A stretch of DNA of 64,000 bases from an uncultured Pelagibacteraceae bacterium (GTDB lineage: Bacteria; Pseudomonadota; Alphaproteobacteria; Pelagibacterales; Pelagibacteraceae). A model generated the notes under the pieces. The model made no database searches and was not told where the DNA came from. It was given only the letters and a program-made list of their open reading frames with translations. Positions 19,882 to 30,176 of this stretch are shown here, piece after piece. Location of the stretch: contig CACLVZ010000001.1 of NCBI GenBank assembly GCA_902610515.1, positions 80,001 to 144,000 on the forward strand. Direction: 5' to 3'. The translations under genes and the position numbers were made by a program. The first letter of the stretch is position 1. Each line of letters opens with the position of its first letter.

Positions 19882-21213
19882 TTATTTAATTTTATTTTTA
19901 ATTAAATTAATACTTTTCATTATTAATTTTTTATCATATGACTCTGCCATAATCCTAATTTTTTGTTCTGTTCCTGATTTTCTAACTAGTATTCTACCTT
20001 TATCGCCCATTAATATTTTTGCTTGTTTTATTGATTTTTTACAACTTAATTTATCAATAATATTCTTATTTTTAACTAAAATATTTTTTAATTTTTGAGG
20101 AACTGGTTTAAAAACATTTAATAGTTTACTAGCCTTTTTATTTTTTCTAAGTGAAAATAAAACCTCTAATGCAACAAGCAAACCATCTCCAGTTGTTGCG
20201 AATTTACCTAGAATAATATGGCCAGATTGTTCACCTCCTAGATTAAAATTTACTTTTTTCATTTTTTCCTTTACATATCTATCTCCTACATTTGAGCGAA
20301 CAAATCGTATTTTTTCATTTTTTAAAAAATTTTCCAAACCGTAATTCGACATTAATGTTCCAACAACACCGCCTTTTAAAATTCTCTTTAATTTCCACCT
20401 TCTTGCTAGCATTGCAATTATCTGGTCGCCATCAATAATTTTACCATTTTCATCACACATTATAACTCTATCAGCATCACCATCGAATGATATACCAACA
20501 TGTGCTTTAAATTTTTTAACTGCTGATTTTATTTTTGACGGGTGTGTAGATCCACATTTGGAATTAATATTAAATCCGTTTGGTTTAATTCCAATAGGGT
20601 GAATCTTTGCCCCCAATTCTCTTAAAAGTTTTGGAGCTGCTTTGTAGCCTGCACCATTAGCACAATCCAAGACAATCCTTATACCTTTTAAATTAAAATT
20701 TTTAGGAAAATTCTTTTTAAGTATTTTAATATATTTATCATTTCCATTTTCTAATCTTTTAACTCTTCCTAACAATTTAGGATTTGTAAGTTGTTTTGTG
20801 TTCTTTGCATCTATTAGTCTTTCAATTCTCTTTTCAATTTTGTCAGATAATTTTAATCCATCAGGTCCAAATAGTTTTAATCCATTATCATCGAAAGGGT
20901 TATGCGATGCAGTTATCATAATACCCATGTTTGCTCTCATAGATTTAGTTAACATTGCAAGCCCATTAGTAGGTAATGGTCCGAGAGTAATCACATGCAT
21001 TCCTCCAGAAACTAAGCCTGAAACCAACGCAGGTTCAAGAGTATATCCGGATAATCTTGTATCTTTTGCAATAACTGCAATTTGTTTAGATTTTTTTTGA
21101 TTTTTAAAATAAGTCCCTGATGCTAAACCGAACTTAAAAAACTTTTCCCCTGTAATATTTCCACTATTTACTCTTCCTCTAATACCATCGGTTCCAAAAT
21201 ATTTATTTTTCAT
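19882..21213 (-). CDS. glmM: Phosphoglucosamine mutase
   Basis: Converts glucosamine 6-phosphate to glucosamine 1-phosphate for UDP-GlcNAc. FGTDGIRGRVN at the N-terminus, the phosphoserine loop GIMITASHNPFDDNGLKLFG (Ser near residue 102), the metal loop SFDGDADRVIMCDENG and the sugar-binding NLGGEQSGHIILGKFATTGDG; the C-terminal phosphate loop is LVRKSGTEQKIRIMAE. 443 residues, complete. It overlaps folP by 4 bp (ATGA), a coupling that is common in proteobacteria. Its product feeds the UDP-GlcNAc used by pseB in the island. Confidence 0.97.
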   Translation of the reverse strand: MKNKYFGTDGIRGRVNSGNITGEKFFKFGLASGTYFKNQKKSKQIAVIAKDTRLSGYTLEPALVSGLVSGGMHVITLGPLPTNGLAMLTKSMRANMGIMITASHNPFDDNGLKLFGPDGLKLSDKIEKRIERLIDAKNTKQLTNPKLLGRVKRLENGNDKYIKILKKNFPKNFNLKGIRIVLDCANGAGYKAAPKLLRELGAKIHPIGIKPNGFNINSKCGSTHPSKIKSAVKKFKAHVGISFDGDADRVIMCDENGKIIDGDQIIAMLARRWKLKRILKGGVVGTLMSNYGLENFLKNEKIRFVRSNVGDRYVKEKMKKVNFNLGGEQSGHIILGKFATTGDGLLVALEVLFSLRKNKKASKLLNVFKPVPQKLKNILVKNKNIIDKLSCKKSIKQAKILMGDKGRILVRKSGTEQKIRIMAESYDKKLIMKSINLIKNKIK

Positions 21214-22274
21214 GTATTTATTAATATTTTTTTGAATACCAAGATTCCCTGTTTTACTTCTTTTACGTTATGTACTCTAAAAATTTGAACTCCTTGGGAA
21301 AGTAAAAATATTACAGATCCTAGAGTTCCTCCTATTCTTTCTTTACTATCATATTGGCCAGATATTTGATTTATAAATCTTTTTCTGGAAGTGCCAACTA
21401 AAATTGGTAAACCAAGACTATGAAACAAAGATATCTTGGAAATTAAAGTCAAATTATGTTTCAAAGTTTTACCGAAACCAATACCTGGATCTAATATGAC
21501 TTTACTATCTCTTATTTTTGTTTTTAAATTTTTTTCAAAATAATCATAAATATCTAGTAGAACATTTTTATATTTTGGGTTTTTTTGCATACTGCTTGGT
21601 GTCCCTTGCATATGGTGCAGAACTTTTGAAATCTTATGCTTTCTTAAATTTTCTAAAGAGTTTTTATCATGGTTGAATCCGGAAACATCATTAATTAAAT
21701 CTACTCCTTTTTTTATACCAAATAACATTATTGTTGATTTTCTTGTATCTAAAGATAAACAAGTTTTTTTAAATTTTCTTTTAAATTTATCAAGCACAAA
21801 TTTAATTCTTTTTATTTCTAATTTTTCTTTGACCATTTTTGAACCTGGCCTAGTAGACTCTCCACCAATATCAATTATATTTGCTCCAGAAATGATCATT
21901 TCTTTAATATGGTTAAAAGATTTATCTTTTTTGTTAAACTTTCCTCCATCAGAAAAACTGTCAGGTGTAAGATTTAAAATACCCATTATAGAAGGTTCGG
22001 AAAAATCAATGAATTTTAAAAAGTTTTTTCTTTTGGAAGATATTTTTTTCAAGTCTTCTTTTATTTTTTTTTGTAAACTTTTTTTTAAATATTTAATATC
22101 TTTAATTGAGAAATATTTACTTATTACTTTTTTTTTAGTACGTGAAAAAATCTCTATTTTATCAAATGCAATATCTTTATTGCCACACAATGGAAGCGCT
22201 TTATTTTTTTTTATAAGAAAGTTTGCTTCAGTCCCATAATAAAAATTACACGCTCTAGTGTAATATTTAATCAT
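21210..22274 (-). CDS. folP: Dihydropteroate synthase with N-terminal extension
   Basis: Joins para-aminobenzoate to the pterin diphosphate in folate synthesis. The core begins near residue 93 with SIMGILNLTPDSFSDGGKF, then IIDIGGESTRPGS, GVDLINDVSGF, LHHMQGTPSSMQ, ILDPGIGFGKTLKHNL and PILVGTSRKRFI. At 354 residues it is about 80-90 longer than E. coli FolP; the extra part is an N-terminal region before the barrel that has no recognised motif. Alphaproteobacterial homologues are often extended as well. Sits between ftsH (7 bp upstream) and glmM. Confidence 0.94.
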   Translation of the reverse strand: MIKYYTRACNFYYGTEANFLIKKNKALPLCGNKDIAFDKIEIFSRTKKKVISKYFSIKDIKYLKKSLQKKIKEDLKKISSKRKNFLKFIDFSEPSIMGILNLTPDSFSDGGKFNKKDKSFNHIKEMIISGANIIDIGGESTRPGSKMVKEKLEIKRIKFVLDKFKRKFKKTCLSLDTRKSTIMLFGIKKGVDLINDVSGFNHDKNSLENLRKHKISKVLHHMQGTPSSMQKNPKYKNVLLDIYDYFEKNLKTKIRDSKVILDPGIGFGKTLKHNLTLISKISLFHSLGLPILVGTSRKRFINQISGQYDSKERIGGTLGSVIFLLSQGVQIFRVHNVKEVKQGILVFKKILINT

Positions 22275-22281
22275 GTTTTCT

Positions 22282-24177
22282 CTAAATTGCTGGTTTTGGC
22301 TTTAATCCTAATGACCCAAGAGCAGAAGAGGCTTTTCCGTCATCATTTTCATCCTCTTTGAAAGATCTCGTGGGTTTAATATCTTTTAAAATCAAGTCTC
22401 TTATCTCATCGCCTGAAAGAGTTTCATATATTAATAATGCTTTCGCTATTTTGTGCAAATCATCTATTTTTTCTGTTAAAACTTTTCTAGCCCTCTCGTA
22501 GCCTTTATCAACAATTTTTTTAACTTCGGAGTCAATTTTTTTTGCTGTTTCCTCTGACATATTTTGCTGTTTGGTTACTGATCTTCCCAAAAAAACCTCT
22601 TCTTCGTTTTCACCGTATGCGATCGTTCCAAGTTCAGTTGTCATACCATATTTAGTAACCATATTTTTTGCCATTTTAGTTACCATCTCAATGTCAGATG
22701 ATGCGCCTGAGGTAACTTTGTCGTGACCAAAAATTATTTCCTCTGCGATTCTACCTCCCATTGCAACTGCGATGTCTGCATGCATTTTCTCTCTTGTTAC
22801 TGATAATTGATCTCTCTCTGGTAATCTCATAACCATCCCCAGAGCTCTACCTCTTGGGATAATTGTCGCTTTGTGTATGGGGTCAGAAGCTTTTTCATTT
22901 AGAGCAACTATTGCGTGTCCGCCCTCATGATAAGCAGTTAATTTTTTTTCATCTTCTGACATTACCATTGATCTTCTCTCAGCTCCCATCATTACCTTGT
23001 CCTTTGCTTCTTCAATATCTGACATGGTAACGACTCTTTTATTTTTTCTAGCAGCTAATAGAGCGGACTCGTTTATCAAATTAGCTAAATCCGCACCAGA
23101 GAAACCAGGAGTTCCTCTAGCAACAGTTCTTAATTTAACATCTGGTCCAGTATTAATCTTTTTAACGTGAACTTTGAGAATTTGCTCTCTGCCAATTATG
23201 TCTGGATTTCCTACCACTACTTGTCTATCAAATCTTCCCGGCCTTAGTAAAGCAGGGTCTAAAACATCTGGTCTATTTGTAGCAGCAATTAAAATAATAC
23301 CCTCGTTCGTATCAAAACCATCCATCTCAACTAACAGCTGATTTAGTGTTTGTTCTCTTTCATCATTTCCACCGCCTAAACCAGCGCCTCTGCTTCTACC
23401 TACTGCATCTATTTCATCTATAAATATTATACAAGGGGAATGTTTTTTTCCTTGCTCAAACATATCTCTCACTCTCGAAGCTCCAACCCCAACGAACATT
23501 TCTACAAAGTCTGATCCCGAAATAGAAAAAAAAGGTACGTTTGCCTCACCTGCTATAGCTTTAGCAAGTAATGTTTTACCCGTTCCGGGCGGGCCTATCA
23601 GTAAAGCTCCCTTAGGTATCTTGCCACCTAAACGACTAAACTTTTTTGGATCTTTTAGAAATTCAACTATTTCCTCGACTTCTTCTTTGGCTTCTTCTAC
23701 ACCTGCAACATCGTTAAATGTTACCTTTCCTTGAGCTTCGTTCAAAAGTTTTGCTTTCGATCTACCAAATCCCATGGCTCCGCCTTTACCGCCCTGCATC
23801 TGCCTCATAAAAAATACCCATACCCCTATTAATAAAAGCATTGGGAACCATGATAACAAGATTCCTAATAGTGAAGGCATTTTATCTTCTTGTGGAGATG
23901 CAATAATACTTACTCCTTTTGAAGAAAGTTTGTCAACTAACTCTGGATAATTTGGGGAATATGTAGAAAAGCTTCGACCATTAGCCAGAACACCTGAAAT
24001 ATTATTACCTTGAATTTTAACCTCAACAACTCTTCCGGCTTCTACCTCGCTTAAGAAATTTGAGAAAGGTAAAGTATTCTTTTCGGAATTAATTTTGCTT
24101 GGGTCTTGAAACATGTTGAACAGTCCGACAGAAAGAAGGACTATTATGACCCACATAATTAAATTTTTCATATTCAT
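22282..24177 (-). CDS. ftsH: ATP-dependent zinc metalloprotease FtsH
   Basis: Membrane AAA+ protease that degrades misfolded membrane proteins and regulators such as RpoH. Transmembrane segments at about 5-21 and 103-124 flank a periplasmic loop. Walker A GPPGTGKT is at 195-202, Walker B FIDEID at 252-257, the second-region-of-homology [18 protein letters not shown] at 301-318, and the zinc site HEGGH at 417-421. 631 residues. A 95-bp gap separates it from tilS, one of the larger spaces in this operon, so it may have its own promoter. Confidence 0.97.
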   Translation of the reverse strand: MNMKNLIMWVIIVLLSVGLFNMFQDPSKINSEKNTLPFSNFLSEVEAGRVVEVKIQGNNISGVLANGRSFSTYSPNYPELVDKLSSKGVSIIASPQEDKMPSLLGILLSWFPMLLLIGVWVFFMRQMQGGKGGAMGFGRSKAKLLNEAQGKVTFNDVAGVEEAKEEVEEIVEFLKDPKKFSRLGGKIPKGALLIGPPGTGKTLLAKAIAGEANVPFFSISGSDFVEMFVGVGASRVRDMFEQGKKHSPCIIFIDEIDAVGRSRGAGLGGGNDEREQTLNQLLVEMDGFDTNEGIILIAATNRPDVLDPALLRPGRFDRQVVVGNPDIIGREQILKVHVKKINTGPDVKLRTVARGTPGFSGADLANLINESALLAARKNKRVVTMSDIEEAKDKVMMGAERRSMVMSEDEKKLTAYHEGGHAIVALNEKASDPIHKATIIPRGRALGMVMRLPERDQLSVTREKMHADIAVAMGGRIAEEIIFGHDKVTSGASSDIEMVTKMAKNMVTKYGMTTELGTIAYGENEEEVFLGRSVTKQQNMSEETAKKIDSEVKKIVDKGYERARKVLTEKIDDLHKIAKALLIYETLSGDEIRDLILKDIKPTRSFKEDENDDGKASSALGSLGLKPKPAI

Positions 24178-24272
24178 AAGTTTTAAATAATCATTAAATG
24201 ATATTTAACAAGTATTATTTAAAGAAAATTGGTTGTAAATAAGACAAATTATATCTAAATTCACTAAAAATA

Positions 24273-25292
24273 TTACTTTTTCTCAATTTTTACGCACAAT
24301 TTGTCTTTTTCTCTAAAAAATATACAGCCTCCTAATGTCGCTCTTTTAAATTTTCTATCCTCAATAATTTTTATTAAATTTAACACTTTTCTTGTTCTAG
24401 GGTCATAGTAATTTTTTCTTAAGTTTCGAATAGACTCATTAATAATTTTAATTTTAATTTCATCATTAAATTTCTTAAATCTCTCGATATCTAATTCTAC
24501 TTTGAGTCCTTTTTTTTTCATCTCATTTTTGATGATGTTGTTGAAATACTCATCTAATGTATTCCTGCTTGAGGCTAAGTTATTTATTGATTTAATTATT
24601 TGATCATATTCAATTCCACTTTTTTTTAAGTATTTTTCCAAATTTCTTATTCTAGGTCTTAAAAATTTTAGGTCTTTATTTGATGGATCTTCAATATAAG
24701 TTCCATATACAGTCCTTGCGATTTTTTTTAATTCTTTTTTTTTTATACCTAATAAAGGTCTTAAAACTTTAATATTATTTTTTAAATCAGTTAAAGATTT
24801 CATAGCTGCTAAACCTTTCAAACCACTTCCTCGAGAAAGTCTTATAAAAAATGTCTCTACTTGATCTTCAAGATTATGAGCAGTCAAAATAATTTTAATT
24901 TTTTTTTTTAAAGAGTATTGTGTCAGAAGATTATATCTGACATCCCTGGCGTGTTTCTGAATATTTTTATTAATCTTTCCATTATTTTTAATAATTTTTA
25001 AATCAATATTATTTTTTTTTAAAAGATTTTTGACTTTTAGCGCCTCATTCGAGGAGTTTTTTCTTATATTATGATTAATTAAAACGTAAAAAAACTTTGA
25101 TTTTACTTCTTGCTTATAAGCGCCCGACAAAGCGGTCAGTGCCAGGCTGTCTGGGCCACCCGATAGAGCAACGATAAATTTTTGATTTTTAAAAGGTTTT
25201 AACTTTCTTTTAAAATTTATATAAATTTTAGAAAAACCTTTAATTATCTTAAAATTATTTTTAAGACTTGCACTTGAATTTTTTTTGCTCAT
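24273..25292 (-). CDS. tilS: tRNA(Ile)-lysidine synthetase
   Basis: Converts C34 of tRNA-Ile(CAU) to lysidine. The PP-loop SGGPDSLAL lies near residues 45-53, with TAHNLEDQVETFFIRLSRGSGLKGLAAM in the middle and DPSNKDLKFLRPRIRN after it. 339 residues, shorter than E. coli TilS (about 430), lacking most of the C-terminal domain, as in several reduced genomes. The ATG lies inside the 3' end of cpoB (32-bp overlap). Confidence 0.92.
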   Translation of the reverse strand: MSKKNSSASLKNNFKIIKGFSKIYINFKRKLKPFKNQKFIVALSGGPDSLALTALSGAYKQEVKSKFFYVLINHNIRKNSSNEALKVKNLLKKNNIDLKIIKNNGKINKNIQKHARDVRYNLLTQYSLKKKIKIILTAHNLEDQVETFFIRLSRGSGLKGLAAMKSLTDLKNNIKVLRPLLGIKKKELKKIARTVYGTYIEDPSNKDLKFLRPRIRNLEKYLKKSGIEYDQIIKSINNLASSRNTLDEYFNNIIKNEMKKKGLKVELDIERFKKFNDEIKIKIINESIRNLRKNYYDPRTRKVLNLIKIIEDRKFKRATLGGCIFFREKDKLCVKIEKK

Positions 25293-26223
25293 ATTGAGCT
25301 TTTTGTAACACAGACTTACTTGCTTTTGGGTATTCTTTTTTTAGTCCAGAAATCATTTTACATCCTTGATCTTTCTCACCTAGTTGAACCATTGTAATTC
25401 CTAATTTTAAAAGATTATCTGGGGCTTTGCTACTTTTTGGATAATTCTGATATCCATCTAAATATGCTGTAGCTGCATCTGAGTAAAGCTGTCTTATCCT
25501 AAAAGTTTCTCCATACCAGTATTGAGCACTTCCAGCTAAATCATGATCTTTGTTTTTTTCTATAAATTCTTTTAAAGCTACTTCTGCAGTCTCATAATCT
25601 CCAATCTTCATAAAACTAACTGCAAACTCATATTGTTCATTTGGTTTTTTATCTGGAAGTATACTTGTTTGATTTTCCGGTTTTTCGGTTATGACTGTCT
25701 TTGCGCTCTCAACAGAGTTAATCGATTGCTCTGCAGGTAGATTAGTAGTTTGATAACCAGGGTTTGCGCCAAAGTCTTGTGGCTTGCTTGAACCGGGAAG
25801 CTTAGTTTCATTATTAGTACTTTTATTAGGGCTAGAGCTTTCTAAATCTGAAAATCTTAATTGATTGTCTGATTGTATTTTTGTTACACGAGTAGATAAT
25901 TTATCAAGTTTAAAATTTACCTCTTCAAACTTATTTGTTAATTGCCTAAATTGATCCTCAATTTCATTAAGTTTAAGCAAATGTTTTGTAAGTATATCTT
26001 CGTTAAGACCATCAGACTTTGATATAGTGTTAACTGAACTTATCGAAACATCAGATTTTTGGTAAACCGCTTTTTCTAAAGTTTTTAAATCTTTAGTAAT
26101 AACCTGTATTTGATCTGATATGGATTTTAAATAAATTTCTTCTTCCTCTGCATTTACAGAGATTAAATTAAAAGATTGAAAAATTATAAAAAAATAATAA
26201 ATGATTTTTTTATTAATTGTCAT
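25261..26223 (-). CDS. cpoB: Tol-Pal system periplasmic protein CpoB/YbgF
   Basis: Periplasmic partner of TolA that coordinates outer-membrane constriction with cell-wall synthesis. The open frame extends to a TTG at 26253, but that lies in the terminator; ATG at 26223 gives MTINKKIIYYFFIIFQSF, a clean signal peptide cut near NA-EEE. A helical coiled coil covers about residues 25-105, then an Asn/Ser/Thr-rich linker, then TPR-like repeats (NEQYEFAVSFMKIGDYETAE, AQYWYGETFRIRQLYSDAA). Last gene of the tol-pal group, separated from pal by an intrinsic terminator. Confidence 0.9.
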   Translation of the reverse strand: MTINKKIIYYFFIIFQSFNLISVNAEEEEIYLKSISDQIQVITKDLKTLEKAVYQKSDVSISSVNTISKSDGLNEDILTKHLLKLNEIEDQFRQLTNKFEEVNFKLDKLSTRVTKIQSDNQLRFSDLESSSPNKSTNNETKLPGSSKPQDFGANPGYQTTNLPAEQSINSVESAKTVITEKPENQTSILPDKKPNEQYEFAVSFMKIGDYETAEVALKEFIEKNKDHDLAGSAQYWYGETFRIRQLYSDAATAYLDGYQNYPKSSKAPDNLLKLGITMVQLGEKDQGCKMISGLKKEYPKASKSVLQKAQYEQKKFKCKS

Positions 26224-26251
26224 GATTCTTTTTTTAAATATATTTCGTGGC

Positions 26252-26291
26252 AAAAAAAAGACCCTTTAATTTTATAGTATTAAAGGGTCTT
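26252..26291 (-). terminator. Rho-independent terminator between pal and cpoB
   Basis: On the minus strand a perfect 13-bp stem (AAGACCCTTTAAT with its complement; plus-strand arms 26258-26270 and 26279-26291) closes an 8-nt loop and is followed directly by at least six T. It lies after the pal stop and before the cpoB start, so it probably attenuates rather than fully ends transcription of the cluster, or cpoB has its own promoter. Confidence 0.9.
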
Positions 26292-26308
26292 AATTTAGTA
26301 GTAATGAA

Positions 26309-26785
26309 TTAATTTACTTTAACTGTTACTGATCTTCTGTTTTGAGACCAAGCAATTGGTGAAGATTTAGGATTTACAGGTTTTTCTTTTCCATAACTAA
26401 TTACAGAGATTCTTTTTCCTGAAATACCATAAGTCATTAAATAATCTCTAGCTGCGTTAGCTCTTCTTTCACCTAAAGCTAAGTTATATTCTCTTGTACC
26501 TCTTTCGTCAGCATGTCCTTCGATAGTAACATTCAAACTCTTATTTTTTCTCAAAAAAGTAGCTTGCTTTCTTAATGTTGCTCGAGATGCAGTAGTCAAA
26601 GAAGATTTATTAGTCGCAAAAAATACTCTGTCAGGAACTCCAGCTGCTAAATATTCAACTGTTTCCTTTCCTGTGTAAACATCACCTTCTATGTCTCCTG
26701 TTTTTTTGGCAGTTGAACAAGCACTCAATATGAGAGTTGAAAATATTATTAATAATATATTTTTTAAATTCGATTTTAACATCAT
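26309..26785 (-). CDS. pal: Peptidoglycan-associated lipoprotein Pal
   Basis: Outer-membrane lipoprotein that binds peptidoglycan and TolB. Lipoprotein signal ends in the lipobox LILSACSTA, with Cys near residue 22-23. The OmpA-like domain carries VTIEGHADERGTREYNLALGERRANAARDYL and ISYGKEKPV. 158 residues. Its 5' context is a 75-bp gap after tolB; the strong terminator lies just after its stop. Confidence 0.97.
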   Translation of the reverse strand: MMLKSNLKNILLIIFSTLILSACSTAKKTGDIEGDVYTGKETVEYLAAGVPDRVFFATNKSSLTTASRATLRKQATFLRKNKSLNVTIEGHADERGTREYNLALGERRANAARDYLMTYGISGKRISVISYGKEKPVNPKSSPIAWSQNRRSVTVKVN

Positions 26786-26860
26786 GTTTTCCCCTAGGTT
26801 TATTGTGGTTATTTCAAATTATTAGAAGTTATTCAAGTATATTTTACATAAAATTCAACC

Positions 26861-28198
26861 TCACTTAGACAATAAAGAGGACCAAGATGGGTCCGAAGCG
26901 TCAGTTTTTGTGGCAAGTTTTCTTTCATTATAACCGGTTATGTCTATAGACCATAATTTTGCTGAAAATCCTGCACCTTTTTCTCCTGCTTTTGTCTCTC
27001 TATAAAAAACTAGTACTCGCCCGTTAGGAGACCATGACGGAGCCTCCTGGTAATAATTTTCGGTTAATAGTCTTTCACCGGTACCATCAGTTCTCATTAC
27101 TCCAATGTAAAATCTACCTTTGTGCATTTTAGTAAATGCAATCAAATCTCCTCTTGGTGACCACACTGGGGTTCCATAAATTCCTTTTCCAAATGTTATT
27201 CGTTTTACATTCGTCCCATCACTTCTCATCACATAAATTTGCTGTAATCCACTCCTATCCGAATTAAATGCTATAAATTTTCCATCTGGAGAAAAAGAAG
27301 GTGAAGTATCTATAGAAGAATGTTCAGTTATTCTTTCTACTAATCGTGACTCTAAATCCATAGTGTAAATATCTGAATTCCCATCTTTAGCAAAACTCAT
27401 TATTATTTTTTTTCCATCTGGAGAAAATCTTGGTGCAAATGTCATACCTGGAAAGTTTCCAACTATTTCTTGCGTACCTGTTTCAATATCAAGTAAATAA
27501 ACTCTTGGCATGTTTCTAAAATATGACATATAAGTAACCATCTGATTTGTAGGATTAAATCTTGGTGTAAGAACAAGTTCATTTCCCAAAGTTAAGTATT
27601 TTGTATTAGAACCATCTTGGTCCATGATAGCAAGTTTTTTTACCCTTTGGTTTTTTGGTCCACTCTCAGCAACGTATATAATTCTAGTATCAAAGTAACC
27701 CTCTTCACCAGTTAATCTCTCATAAATTTTGTCAGATATAATATGCGCAACTCTTCTCCAATTTGATGGGGTTGTGGTGAAAGCTAGTGCAGTCATTTCT
27801 TGTGCAGCAGCTAAATCCCAAAGTCTGAACTCTACTTTAAGTTTGTCATTTTTTATTAAAAGTTTGCCAGTGATTAATGCTTGAGCTTTTATCAGTCTCC
27901 AATCCTCAAATCTTGGTTTTAGATGAGCTATATCTGGTTTTTGTACGAAAGCTTCTTTTTTTAGAGGGTTAAATAAACCAGTGCGTCTAAAATTATCTTC
28001 TATAATTTTAGATATATCACTGCCCAACTCTTTAATTTTTAAGTCTTTATATTCCTCAGACTTCACATCTACATGGAGAGGTGAAACAGCTATCGGTAAA
28101 GGATCAAGATTTCCACGAGTAATATCAACTTCAATCAAAGCAAAAAGTTTGCTCATAAACAGCAGGTAAAATAAGAATATAGATATAATTTTTTTCAT
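26861..28198 (-). CDS. tolB: Tol-Pal system translocation protein TolB
   Basis: Periplasmic beta-propeller that links Pal to TolA. An N-terminal signal peptide ([20 protein letters not shown]) precedes the alpha/beta domain, then repeated propeller blades recognised by [56 protein letters not shown] and [15 protein letters not shown]. 445 residues. 1 bp after tolA. Confidence 0.97.
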   Translation of the reverse strand: MKKIISIFLFYLLFMSKLFALIEVDITRGNLDPLPIAVSPLHVDVKSEEYKDLKIKELGSDISKIIEDNFRRTGLFNPLKKEAFVQKPDIAHLKPRFEDWRLIKAQALITGKLLIKNDKLKVEFRLWDLAAAQEMTALAFTTTPSNWRRVAHIISDKIYERLTGEEGYFDTRIIYVAESGPKNQRVKKLAIMDQDGSNTKYLTLGNELVLTPRFNPTNQMVTYMSYFRNMPRVYLLDIETGTQEIVGNFPGMTFAPRFSPDGKKIIMSFAKDGNSDIYTMDLESRLVERITEHSSIDTSPSFSPDGKFIAFNSDRSGLQQIYVMRSDGTNVKRITFGKGIYGTPVWSPRGDLIAFTKMHKGRFYIGVMRTDGTGERLLTENYYQEAPSWSPNGRVLVFYRETKAGEKGAGFSAKLWSIDITGYNERKLATKTDASDPSWSSLLSK

Positions 28199-28199
28199 G

Positions 28200-29009
28200 T
28201 TAGCCTTTGAGCATTTCAGTTGGATTAAAGTTCAGCTGCAAATTTTTCCATTTATCATATCCTGTAGGTGGTACTTTTAATGGTTGACACAATCTTACTG
28301 CTCTTAACGCACTTTCAGCTAAAACTTTGTAAAATTTTTGGCCAGGTCTATTCATTCTTTCATGATCTAAGATTTCTGATTTCATTATTGTGCCGTCTTT
28401 TTTTAATTGTAATTTTATTCTTACTAATAAATTTTGGTCATATGGTAAACCTAGCGGAACACTCCAACAACCAAAAATTTGTGCTCTTAAAGCATCCTCC
28501 TCTGATAAAGTTAGTCCGGATGCAAAAGAGTTTTTTTGGGTGCTTTGAGTAATTTTATTATCATCTATTTTTTTAACTGCTTCAACCTCTTTAGCTTTAT
28601 CAATTAAAGCTGCTATTTGATTTGTGTCTACAAGTTCTTTTTTTTCGAATTCTGACGATTGTCTTATTTGAGGTTTTATTTCTTCAGGATTTTGTTTTTT
28701 CTTCACTATTTCTTTTTTTTCTTTTTTTTCATTAGGTAAAGGTATTCTATCTGGTTTTTCTTTGGCTTTAGCGGCGGGTGGAGCTTGCTCTGAAACAACT
28801 CTGTCATCCTCCTTTTTTTTTGTTTCTTCAATGATTTTTCTAGCTTTTGGAGCAAAAGGAATGCTAGTTTTGTCAGAAATCTGAATTAGTTCGACTGAAA
28901 CTATTGGAGGTAAATCAATTGGTTCTCTAAGCATAAAAGGTAAAGTTAAAAATGTTATTAGAATCATTAGTGCGTGAAAAGATACTGAATAAAATAAACT
29001 TTTTACCAT
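28200..29009 (-). CDS. tolA: TolA-like inner-membrane protein
   Basis: Spans the periplasm to couple TolQR energy to TolB/Pal. One N-terminal transmembrane helix (about residues 4-27), then a Lys/Glu/Pro-rich periplasmic stretch (about 60-125) and a small C-terminal globular domain with [23 protein letters not shown] and [23 protein letters not shown], the TolA/TonB C-terminal pattern. 269 residues, shorter than E. coli TolA mainly in the helical middle region. Position tolQ-tolR-tolA-tolB-pal confirms the identity. Confidence 0.9.
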   Translation of the reverse strand: MVKSLFYSVSFHALMILITFLTLPFMLREPIDLPPIVSVELIQISDKTSIPFAPKARKIIEETKKKEDDRVVSEQAPPAAKAKEKPDRIPLPNEKKEKKEIVKKKQNPEEIKPQIRQSSEFEKKELVDTNQIAALIDKAKEVEAVKKIDDNKITQSTQKNSFASGLTLSEEDALRAQIFGCWSVPLGLPYDQNLLVRIKLQLKKDGTIMKSEILDHERMNRPGQKFYKVLAESALRAVRLCQPLKVPPTGYDKWKNLQLNFNPTEMLKG

Positions 29010-29017
29010 AACACATC

Positions 29018-29431
29018 CTAATTTTTATAAGGCTCCGAAATAAGAGCAACTTTTGAAAATCCTGCACCTGACAAAGTTCCCATGACTTCTAGAACTCTAC
29101 CGTAATTTATATTTTTATCACCTCTAACGTAAATCCTTGTGTCAGTTCTATTTTTTGCAATAGCAAGAAGTTTCGGAACCATTTTTTGATAGGTTACTTT
29201 ATGTTCTTGTATGTAGATTTCACCTTTAGAATTAATACTCAGTGTTAGGGGTTCTTGATCATCAGGCAGAGAGTCTGCGGCTGACTCGGGTAAATCTACC
29301 TGAACTCCTACTGTAAGTAAAGGTGCTGTTACCATAAAAATAATTAAGAGAACTAACATTACATCAACAAAAGGAGTTACATTAATCTCGCTCATGGGTT
29401 CATTTTTTGAGCGATTAAGATTGAAAGTCAT
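29018..29431 (-). CDS. tolR: Tol-Pal system protein TolR
   Basis: ExbD/TolR proton-channel component. A single transmembrane helix with the conserved proton-carrying Asp, EINVTPFVDVMLVLLIIFM (Asp near residue 23), then a periplasmic domain including RTDTRIYVRGDKNINYGRVLEVM. 137 residues. 3 bp after tolQ and 8 bp before tolA. Confidence 0.96.
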   Translation of the reverse strand: MTFNLNRSKNEPMSEINVTPFVDVMLVLLIIFMVTAPLLTVGVQVDLPESAADSLPDDQEPLTLSINSKGEIYIQEHKVTYQKMVPKLLAIAKNRTDTRIYVRGDKNINYGRVLEVMGTLSGAGFSKVALISEPYKN

Positions 29432-29434
29432 AAT

Positions 29435-30115
29435 TTAAATAATTGACAGAAATCTTTTTGAAAAGTTATCAATCTTAGAAAAATATCTTCTGGAGTCACT
29501 GTTAAACTTATTGTAGGCGACTACAGCAGGAATAGCTGCTAACAATCCTAATGCAGTAGCAAACAAAGCTTCGGCAATACCCGGGGCCACAATAGCTAAA
29601 CTTGTATTTCTTGAAATAGCAATAGATTGGAATGAATTCATTATCCCCCAAACTGTTCCGAATAATCCGATAAAGGGTGCGGTTGATCCAATAGTTGCTA
29701 GATAAGTAAAATTTTTCTCTATTTTTTTTAACTCATTATCTACAGCGATTTCTAAAACTCTTTGAACTCTCGCTAATTGAATAGCTGCAGATTGTCTTTT
29801 AGTTTTTAAAAGTTCAACCATTGCTGCTTTGAATATTAATGTCGCCGGATCATTAGAATTAGAGGGTAAACTATTGTTAAAACTTTCAGCTGATTTCGCT
29901 TTCCAAAATTTTTTTTCAAAATCCTCTGTTGATTTATTTATTGATTTGAACAGTTTTAACTTTTCAAAAATTAAAGCCCAAGAAAAAATCGAACTTAAAA
30001 TTAATAATATTATCACAAATTTTACTACAAAGTCTGCTCTTAGAAATAAACTCCATAATGAGAAGTCTGAGGCCCCACCTAATCCAACTATTTGAGTAGC
30101 AAGTTCTTGTTCCAT
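29435..30115 (-). CDS. tolQ: Tol-Pal system protein TolQ
   Basis: ExbB/TolQ motor subunit. Three transmembrane helices: near residues 30-50 (FVVKFVIILLILSSIFSWALIF), near 135-160 (YLATIGSTAPFIGLFGTVWGIMNSF) and near 170-195 (VAPGIAEALFATALGLLAAIPAVVAY), the last two being the most conserved in the family. 226 residues. First gene of tolQRAB-pal-cpoB. No ybgC thioesterase gene precedes it, unlike in E. coli. Confidence 0.96.
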   Translation of the reverse strand: MEQELATQIVGLGGASDFSLWSLFLRADFVVKFVIILLILSSIFSWALIFEKLKLFKSINKSTEDFEKKFWKAKSAESFNNSLPSNSNDPATLIFKAAMVELLKTKRQSAAIQLARVQRVLEIAVDNELKKIEKNFTYLATIGSTAPFIGLFGTVWGIMNSFQSIAISRNTSLAIVAPGIAEALFATALGLLAAIPAVVAYNKFNSDSRRYFSKIDNFSKRFLSII

Positions 30116-30176
30116 TAAATTTGATTACTTTTAGAATGTGTCATGAATTTGGCGTTTTTATAAAATTTTGATACTT

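Noticed and set aside
21673..22239. A 188-codon open frame antisense to folP
   Set aside because: It is the opposite strand of a well-conserved gene. The composition (Leu/Ile/Phe/Ser/Pro rich) is what antisense of AT-rich Lys/Asn-rich coding gives, and no motif is present.
24178..24272. Near-palindrome TTAAATAATCATT/AAATGATATTTAA before ftsH as a regulator site
   Set aside because: It is entirely low-complexity A/T with a bulge, occurs once, and matches no RpoH promoter pattern; too weak to call.
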